In this document: piece by piece, positions 32,198 to 33,484 of the stretch
Numbering within the stretch: position 1 is the stretch's first letter
Layout: the number at the start of each line of letters is the position of its first letter
DNA from: Butyricicoccus sp.
GTDB lineage: Bacteria > Bacillota > Clostridia > Oscillospirales > Butyricicoccaceae
Assembly: GCA_020025885.1 (NCBI GenBank)
Contig: JAHHRJ010000024.1
Location: 1-33,484 of the forward strand
Length of the DNA: 33,484 nucleotides
Direction of reading: 5' to 3'
Made by a program: the position numbers and the translations under genes
The notes under the pieces: generated by a model
Databases searched by the model: none
Seen by the model: the letters and a program-made list of their open reading frames with translations, nothing else
Told to the model about the DNA's origin: nothing

Positions 32198-32995
32198 TTA
32201 TCGCGGATCATGCGGTGGCTTTTTCTCCTTCAGACCAAGCGTGCGGCGTACCTTGGGGATAAATGCAGATGCAAACTTGCCTTTGCCGCGGTTTTTGACA
32301 TAGAAGTATCCGATGATCGAAAAGCATACAGCACCGATGAAATTGACAATCATATCTTTCATGGTATCCACAAGACCGATATCGATATAGCCGCCGTACT
32401 TTGCGATCCAGTCCTCACCGTTGACAACAAGCGTCTCAATGGGAACATGCCCAACGATATTTAAGCCATCTGGATTGAACAGAACAGAATTGATTCTGTG
32501 AACGATCCAGTCTTTTTGCATATCAGTTCCAAAGTATATATCCATGCCAAATTCGAAAAATTCCCATAGAACACCGACAGTCATGGAGAAACAGAATGCG
32601 ACGAGTGCCAAAAAGAGCGGGGATAACTCAAATGTGAAGCGTTCACTTCGGTTGAAGATATCCACAAGTGCAAAGCCGATGGCTGCCATTAGAAATCCGT
32701 TGATGGTATGCAGCATGGTATCCCAATAGGGAAGCTGGGTATAATAGGAATTGACTTCGCCTAAAATTTCTGCGGAAAAAATAAAGCAATAAATAATGGT
32801 TTCAAGTGCGGGAGGCAAGTCGATGCCCAATCGGTGGTCAATGAACATTGGCACACTGAAAAGGATCAGTGTGAGAATACATGTGAAAAGATGCTCATAA
32901 TTTCCGAGGAACGATGCACGAATCGCGGTAATGACGACAAAAATGGATAAAATACCGCGGATGGTAAGGCGTCTCCGCTTTTTAGGTGTTAACAT
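32198..32995 (-). CDS. Integral membrane protein, DUF2238/YjdF-like
   Basis: This 265-residue protein has about 6-7 hydrophobic segments and a basic cytoplasmic C-terminus (GLKEKKPPHDPR). YWDTMLHTINGFLMA and SMTVGVLWEFFEFGMDIYFGTDMQKD recall the aspartate/histidine and glutamate motifs of DUF2238 (YjdF-like) membrane proteins. That match is from memory and approximate. Function is unknown. AAAGGAGTC lies 7 nt before the ATG. The upstream terminator at 33022-33050 separates it from the 62-residue gene, though read-through could link them. Confidence 0.7.
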   Translation of the reverse strand: MLTPKKRRRLTIRGILSIFVVITAIRASFLGNYEHLFTCILTLILFSVPMFIDHRLGIDLPPALETIIYCFIFSAEILGEVNSYYTQLPYWDTMLHTINGFLMAAIGFALVDIFNRSERFTFELSPLFLALVAFCFSMTVGVLWEFFEFGMDIYFGTDMQKDWIVHRINSVLFNPDGLNIVGHVPIETLVVNGEDWIAKYGGYIDIGLVDTMKDMIVNFIGAVCFSIIGYFYVKNRGKGKFASAFIPKVRRTLGLKEKKPPHDPR

Positions 32996-33021
32996 AAAAG
33001 ACTCCTTTCAAAAAGAGTAAA

Positions 33022-33050
33022 AAGTCTCCGGTGGCAGGCACCGGAGACTT
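33022..33050 (-). terminator. Terminator of the 62-residue protein gene
   Basis: AAGTCTCCGGTG pairs perfectly with CACCGGAGACTT. On the minus strand it is followed by TTTACTCTTTTTG. Confidence 0.82.
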
Positions 33051-33064
33051 GGCGGACTGTGAGA

Positions 33065-33253
33065 TTATTCGATCCCTTCAGTCTCACCCTCGGAACGAGT
33101 GTTGAATGCATAATCATCGCAGTTGTTGACAGCTTCCACTTCGTTTGCGTAAGGGCAAACAAAAACGCGTCCTTCCGTCTCTGCCTTGGCAACACAAATC
33201 TTAGTGCCAATAGCATCACGACGACGAAATAAACACCAGAGCTTCTTGGACAT
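33065..33253 (-). CDS. Small cysteine-containing hypothetical protein (62 residues)
   Basis: I do not recognise a family. The protein has a basic N-terminus (MSKKLWCLFRRRDA), four cysteines (LWC, KICVA, FVCPY, NNCDD) and an acidic tail (SEGETEGIE). It has no membrane segment. The four Cys could bind metal. It looks real because it has its own promoter (33293-33321), AAAGGATGAG upstream of the ATG, and a perfect terminator directly after the stop codon. Confidence 0.65.
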   Translation of the reverse strand: MSKKLWCLFRRRDAIGTKICVAKAETEGRVFVCPYANEVEAVNNCDDYAFNTRSEGETEGIE

Positions 33254-33292
33254 AGGTACTCATCCTTTCTCAAATCGGAAATCCTCGTTAAT

Positions 33293-33321
33293 ATTTTATC
33301 ATGCGTTTATCCTTTCGACAA
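33293..33321 (-). promoter_or_regulatory. Putative promoter of the 62-residue protein gene
   Basis: On the minus strand TTGTCG (33316-33321) and TAAAAT (33293-33298) are spaced 17 nt. The 14 bases ending in the -10 box are identical to those of the gdhA promoter. Confidence 0.5.
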
Positions 33322-33431
33322 GCCTTTTTGTAGGATTTTTTATCTAATAAAATACGCTTGCAACAAAATCAAGGGTATGATAGCATAAAGGTGAAAATGG
33401 TGCCAAAGAAATATTTTGGCAAAAATGAATA

Positions 33432-33446
33432 GGGGTTGTCTGAAAA
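33432..33446 (+). repeat. Repeat end GGGGTTGTCTGAAAA, element probably continues past the window
   Basis: It differs from the left end of the element at 23964 at two positions. The window stops 38 bases later, so the rest of a possible copy cannot be seen. Confidence 0.4.
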
Positions 33447-33484
33447 ATAAAAGTTGCACAAACAGCAGAGATATGCGAATATAG

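Noticed and set aside
1..33484. CRISPR array
   Set aside because: No regularly spaced direct repeats with unique spacers were seen. Repeats present are dispersed hairpin or MITE-like elements.

Overview
The window looks like a chromosomal segment of a gut-type Firmicute (Clostridia, probably Oscillospiraceae or a Butyricicoccus/Agathobaculum-like lineage). This placement is an inference. It rests on strong AGGAGG-type ribosome binding sites, moderate GC with AT-rich intergenic gaps, DUF1836, a GPH-symporter/GH2 pair, archaeal-type phosphoglycerate mutase and a cobalamin riboswitch. No rRNA or phylogenetic marker is present to fix the species.

Layout. 1-395: right end of an IS200/IS605-type element that has cut off the 5' part of an alkD-like DNA-repair gene. 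482-5782: carbohydrate locus with a GPH sugar symporter, a divergent AraC regulator and a GH2 glycosidase. 5959-7305: glutamate dehydrogenase, followed by an AT-rich gap. 7900-12163: a membrane-anchored SurA/PrsA-like foldase directly upstream of a large secreted beta-helix protein. 12505-15836: DUF1836 protein, hemolysin-III-type membrane protein, and a coupled phosphoglycerate mutase/rlmA pair. 16248-19981: TrkH/KtrB potassium transporter, then a LacI regulator divergent from an IolG-like dehydrogenase. 20090-23072: PepD-like dipeptidase, sirtuin, nitroreductase. 23222-23964: tRNA-Leu(UAG) and a SWIM zinc-finger protein. 24166-30535: an operon on the minus strand with a consensus promoter, a cobalamin riboswitch, a nickel/peptide-type ABC transporter (binding lipoprotein, two permeases, two ATPases) and a methyltransferase. 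This is best read as a B12-controlled cobalt or corrinoid-related uptake system. 30656-32044: two adjacent decayed genes (GntR regulator, MgtC family) separated by an IS605-end-like palindrome. 32198-33253: an integral membrane protein and a 62-residue cysteine-containing protein.

The most unusual signal is a pair of roughly 215-bp multi-hairpin elements (12204-12416 and 21559-21776, opposite orientation, about 97% identical by eye). Each lies between convergent genes. Each is bracketed by two identical copies of a terminator hairpin (28 bp and 27 bp), and the two terminators are unrelated in sequence. This looks like an element that inserts at intrinsic terminators and duplicates the whole hairpin. 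Two further MITE-like families (TTAAGGCAA ends; GGGGCTATCTGAAAA ends) are also scattered between genes.
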